9,065 bases of DNA, from positions 1 through 9,065 of the forward strand of contig JALNWH010000080.1 in assembly GCA_023230985.1 (NCBI GenBank). Reading direction: 5' to 3'. Under the pieces are notes generated by a model that did not search any database, was not told the origin of the DNA, and was given only the letters and a program-made list of their open reading frames with translations. This document shows, piece after piece, positions 7,195 through 9,065 of the stretch. Each line of letters opens with the position of its first letter. Position 1 is the first letter of the stretch. This DNA is from Bacillota bacterium. GTDB lineage: Bacteria > Bacillota > Clostridia > Lutisporales > Lutisporaceae. A program made the translations under genes and the position numbers.

Positions 7195-7535
7195 TTTTCT
7201 TTCCACTCTTCTTCTTTAAATCCTACAAGAACGAGATTGTCTTTTACAAGAATCGGCCTTTTTACCAGCATTCCGTCCGTAGCTAGAAGTTCCAGTTGTT
7301 CTTCTTCGCTCATACTTACCAATCGGTTTTTAAGATCCAGTTCTTTATAGATTTTCCCACTGGTATTAAAAAAACGCTTTAACGGTAGTTCGCTCTTTTC
7401 GTACCAGGATTTCAACTCCTCTTTACCGGGATTTTCGCCTTTGATATCTCTAAACTCATATTCAATACTATTTTCATCAAGCCATGCACGAGCTTTTCTA
7501 CAGGTACTTCACCTTTTATAACATATAAATAACAT
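7182..7535 (-). CDS. ArsC/Spx-family thioredoxin-fold protein, putative selenoprotein with in-frame TGA at codon 9
   Basis: From the ATG at 7535, with a GGAGGT site (7541-7546) five bases upstream, the frame reads MLFICYKR, TGA, STCRKARAWLDEN and on to a stop at 7182. That is 117 codons, the normal size of small ArsC/Spx-like proteins. Family features follow: a thioredoxin-like beta-alpha start, EYEFRDIKGENP (about 29-40), LPLKRFFNTSGKIYKEL, and the C-terminal LLATDGMLVKRPILVKDN with the conserved KRP. Relatives have a CxxC redox motif (K-C-S-T-C) where this gene has TGA-S-T-C, so the TGA (7511-7509) replaces exactly the first, catalytic cysteine. Selenocysteine gives UxxC, a common selenoprotein arrangement in thioredoxin-fold proteins. 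Otherwise it is a nonsense mutation one base from Cys, leaving a 77-codon piece from a TTG at 7415 that lacks the active site. No other damage is visible. The exact substrate (arsenate or a protein thiol) is unknown. It lies 34 bases behind the TolC-like gene, with no visible terminator between. Confidence 0.75.
7479..7495 (-). promoter_or_regulatory. Candidate bacterial SECIS hairpin after the in-frame TGA
   Basis: On the transcript, AAGC and GCUU (17-20 and 30-33 bases from the U of UGA) pair. A bulged U (21) comes next, then C22-G29, with loop GUGCAU. A bulged U and a GU at the start of the apical loop are features of the E. coli fdhF element recognised by SelB, and the distance is in the normal range. 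The stem is short and the upper helix has only one or two pairs, so this is weak evidence. Confidence 0.3.
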
Positions 7536-7569
7536 TTTCTACCTCCATGTCTGAAATTTATTTTTGAAG

Positions 7570-8721
7570 TCATTCCCCTTGATTTATTAAGATTACCTTT
7601 TCAAGATTACTATATATCAAAAGTTTAGCATAATCAAGATTAATGGACATTTCTGCGGAAATCAGTTTATTTCTTAGTTTATCAATATTTTTTTGTATAT
7701 CTTCATATTCCTTTTTAGAAATAATTTTAAAGTCATATTTCAATTTAGAATTTCTTAAATTTTGTTCTTCCTCCATGATTTCTTGTTTTAAGTTTTCAAA
7801 ATCCTCTAAACCTTCTTTTATACCCTCAGTTATCTTATCAAAATTTTTATCAAAGTTTTCCAAGGCCTTTCTATATTCCTTATCAGCTTCCTCATAGTCT
7901 TCCTTAGCTTCTTCATAAATTTCTATTAATTCATCCAACATTGTATCTGACAGTCGATCCCAATTGTATTTATCATATCTTTCTTCAACAAGACTATAGT
8001 TAGTTAATGCCAATGACCTTTGATTTTTCTTCTGTAAAAGAGTCATATCATTTTTAATCAAATCATTCTTTATTTGTATCAAATCCAATTCATCCAAGGG
8101 AAATATTGTATCATTCAGTGCTATTTCAATATCACCTTCTCTTTTGCCAAGAAGATCATTTAATTTATAGTTGGCATCTTTGAGAGTATTACTTGTTTTG
8201 GCGGCAGTTTTTATTTTATTTTCCAGTTCCTTTTTCTTTTCTTTGTATTCTTTAGTGGGGATAAGACTTTTATCAAACCTTAAGTCTAAAAGTTTTATTT
8301 CTTCATTCCAAGCTTTTGTATCTGTGGCTGCTTCTTCTACAGACTTCTTGGCACTTGATACCTCAATTATCAGGCTTCTTAAACTTATTGCGATATTTGC
8401 TTTCATATTAACCCTATCTAATATGGATTGGCGGTAAGAATGATATGCCTTATCGGCTTTTATTGTTGGCTCAATCTGATCAGATACAAATTTTTTCATA
8501 GAACCTGTATACGAAATTTCTTTAGGGGCCTCCTTTTCTGCCGCTTCAAAAGCATCATAAGCTTTGGAAATAGCCTTGTCCTTTGATTTATATTCATAGG
8601 AATTTTCCAAAGCCATTTTTAATGCTTCATCAAAATCATAGTAAAGCTTTGCTTCGGCATATGCTACTGTCATAAAGCTTAGAATCAATATTAATGATAA
8701 AAATATTAATAAGTATTTCAT
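7570..8721 (-). CDS. TolC-like coiled-coil exported protein
   Basis: 383 residues. A signal peptide (1-22: MKYLLIFLSLILILSFMTVAYA, AxA before E23) is followed by YYDFDEALKMALENSYEYKS, which matches the start of TolC-family proteins. The remainder is almost wholly charged alpha-helix, typical of the TolC tunnel. The two-fold internal repeat of the family is visible: RFDKSLIPTKEYKEKKKELE (148-167) and KYDFKIISKKEYEDIQKNID (328-347) both follow the family pattern of a Y/F-D pair, then LIS/P, then EY. TolC proteins form outer-membrane ducts in diderm bacteria. TolC-like members also occur next to MacB-type transporters in monoderm Clostridia, where their role is unclear. The gene starts 24 bases after a MacB-type permease gene, with a GGGAGTGA ribosome binding site, and is surely in its operon. 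There is no lipobox cysteine at the cleavage site. Confidence 0.8.
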   Translation of the reverse strand: MKYLLIFLSLILILSFMTVAYAEAKLYYDFDEALKMALENSYEYKSKDKAISKAYDAFEAAEKEAPKEISYTGSMKKFVSDQIEPTIKADKAYHSYRQSILDRVNMKANIAISLRSLIIEVSSAKKSVEEAATDTKAWNEEIKLLDLRFDKSLIPTKEYKEKKKELENKIKTAAKTSNTLKDANYKLNDLLGKREGDIEIALNDTIFPLDELDLIQIKNDLIKNDMTLLQKKNQRSLALTNYSLVEERYDKYNWDRLSDTMLDELIEIYEEAKEDYEEADKEYRKALENFDKNFDKITEGIKEGLEDFENLKQEIMEEEQNLRNSKLKYDFKIISKKEYEDIQKNIDKLRNKLISAEMSINLDYAKLLIYSNLEKVILINQGE

Positions 8722-8745
8722 ATATTCACTCCCTGTATTATACTG

Positions 8746-9065
8746 TTATTCTGATCTAAGGGCTTCAATGGGGTTCAGTTTTGCCGCCTTATATGCAGGA
8801 AAAAGTCCGAATATAACTCCCACTAAAAGTGATATACCAAAAGCGATAGAAGCCCATGTTACAGAATATACTGCCGGTACTAAACCTAGCCCGCCTATTA
8901 CAAATCTTATTATGGCAAACCCAAGGGTTATTCCTAATAAACCGCCAATACCCGTAACAACAATAGCTTCTATGATAAATTGAGTTAGGATATTTCTTTT
9001 TTTGGCACCAATGGCCTTTCTAATACCTATTTCTTTTGTCCTCTCGGTGACTGACACCAGCATTA
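8746..9065 (-). CDS. MacB-type ABC transporter permease, C-terminal part (5' end outside window)
   Basis: The frame is open from the right edge to a TAA at 8748-8746, giving 105 residues from an internal Met at 9063. It begins with the cytoplasmic motif after the second FtsX helix, MLVSVTERTKEIGIRKAIGA, characteristic of MacB. The third helix follows (about 26-55, FIIEAIVVTGIGGLLGITLG), then the fourth (about 68-87, VTWASIAFGISLLVGVIFGL), and the family C-terminus FPAYKAAKLNPIEALRSE. MacB-type permeases work with an ATPase and usually a periplasmic adaptor (MacA), presumably encoded beyond the right edge. In Gram-negative bacteria the third partner is TolC, and a TolC-like gene follows here. 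The two-unit FtsX permease at 2936-5191 is a different, larger subtype. Confidence 0.9.
   Translation of the reverse strand, partial: MLVSVTERTKEIGIRKAIGAKKRNILTQFIIEAIVVTGIGGLLGITLGFAIIRFVIGGLGLVPAVYSVTWASIAFGISLLVGVIFGLFPAYKAAKLNPIEALRSE

Noticed and set aside
7182..7415. A complete 77-residue gene from a TTG at 7415
   Set aside because: It has no good ribosome binding site and would lack the first strand and the CxxC of the ArsC/Spx fold. In-frame family homology continues upstream to 7535.
7536..9065. Genetic code with TGA read as tryptophan or glycine
   Set aside because: TGG is used for tryptophan throughout, TGA ends the TolC-like gene, and the one internal TGA aligns with a cysteine rather than Trp or Gly.

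Overview
The window reads as chromosomal DNA of a low-GC Gram-positive anaerobe, most likely a member of the Clostridia (Bacillota). The evidence is an A+T-rich composition, strong AGGAGG-type ribosome binding sites, short intergenic gaps, and gene families typical of that group: two-unit FtsX-like ABC permeases, a MerR/GyrI-like regulator, and an ArsC/Spx-family protein. No rRNA, tRNA, CRISPR array, insertion sequence or phage gene was seen.

Layout, left to right. (1) 1-818, minus: 5' part of a gene for an exported protein of unknown function that runs off the left edge. (2) 929-1551, plus: a MerR-type promoter with a 19-bp spacer, followed by a broken MerR-family regulator. The start of its DNA-binding domain and the end of its GyrI-like effector domain lie in different frames, and about 100 residues between them are missing. 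A long perfect hairpin (1556-1604) closes it and can also terminate the next gene from the other side. (3) 1700-2665, minus: a membrane-anchored alpha/beta hydrolase with its own promoter. (4) 2936-6508, minus: a compact operon of TetR-type repressor, ABC ATPase and two-unit FtsX-like permease. It is driven by a consensus sigma-A promoter carrying two matching 20-bp inverted repeats, which points to autoregulated export. (5) 6697-7164, plus: bacterioferritin with all ferroxidase ligands and the haem methionine, divergent from the TetR operon. (6) 7182-9065, minus: the C-terminal end of a MacB-type permease, a TolC-like coiled-coil exported protein, and an ArsC/Spx-family protein.

The observation most worth following is in the last gene. 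From its well-placed start at 7535 the reading frame is open except for one TGA at codon 9. That codon is the first position of the family's redox CxxC motif, so the frame reads x-S-T-C with TGA at x. The frame then continues 108 codons to a normal family C-terminus. This is the signature of a selenocysteine protein (UxxC) that a standard ORF caller would shorten to 77 residues. A short hairpin with a bulged U and a GU at the start of its loop lies at a suitable distance downstream and is a weak SECIS candidate. A plain nonsense mutation cannot be excluded from this window.

Functionally the window combines two export systems (TetR-controlled FtsX type, and MacB/TolC type) with iron storage and thiol/selenol redox genes. 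A role in stress or toxic-compound handling is an inference from this neighbourhood.
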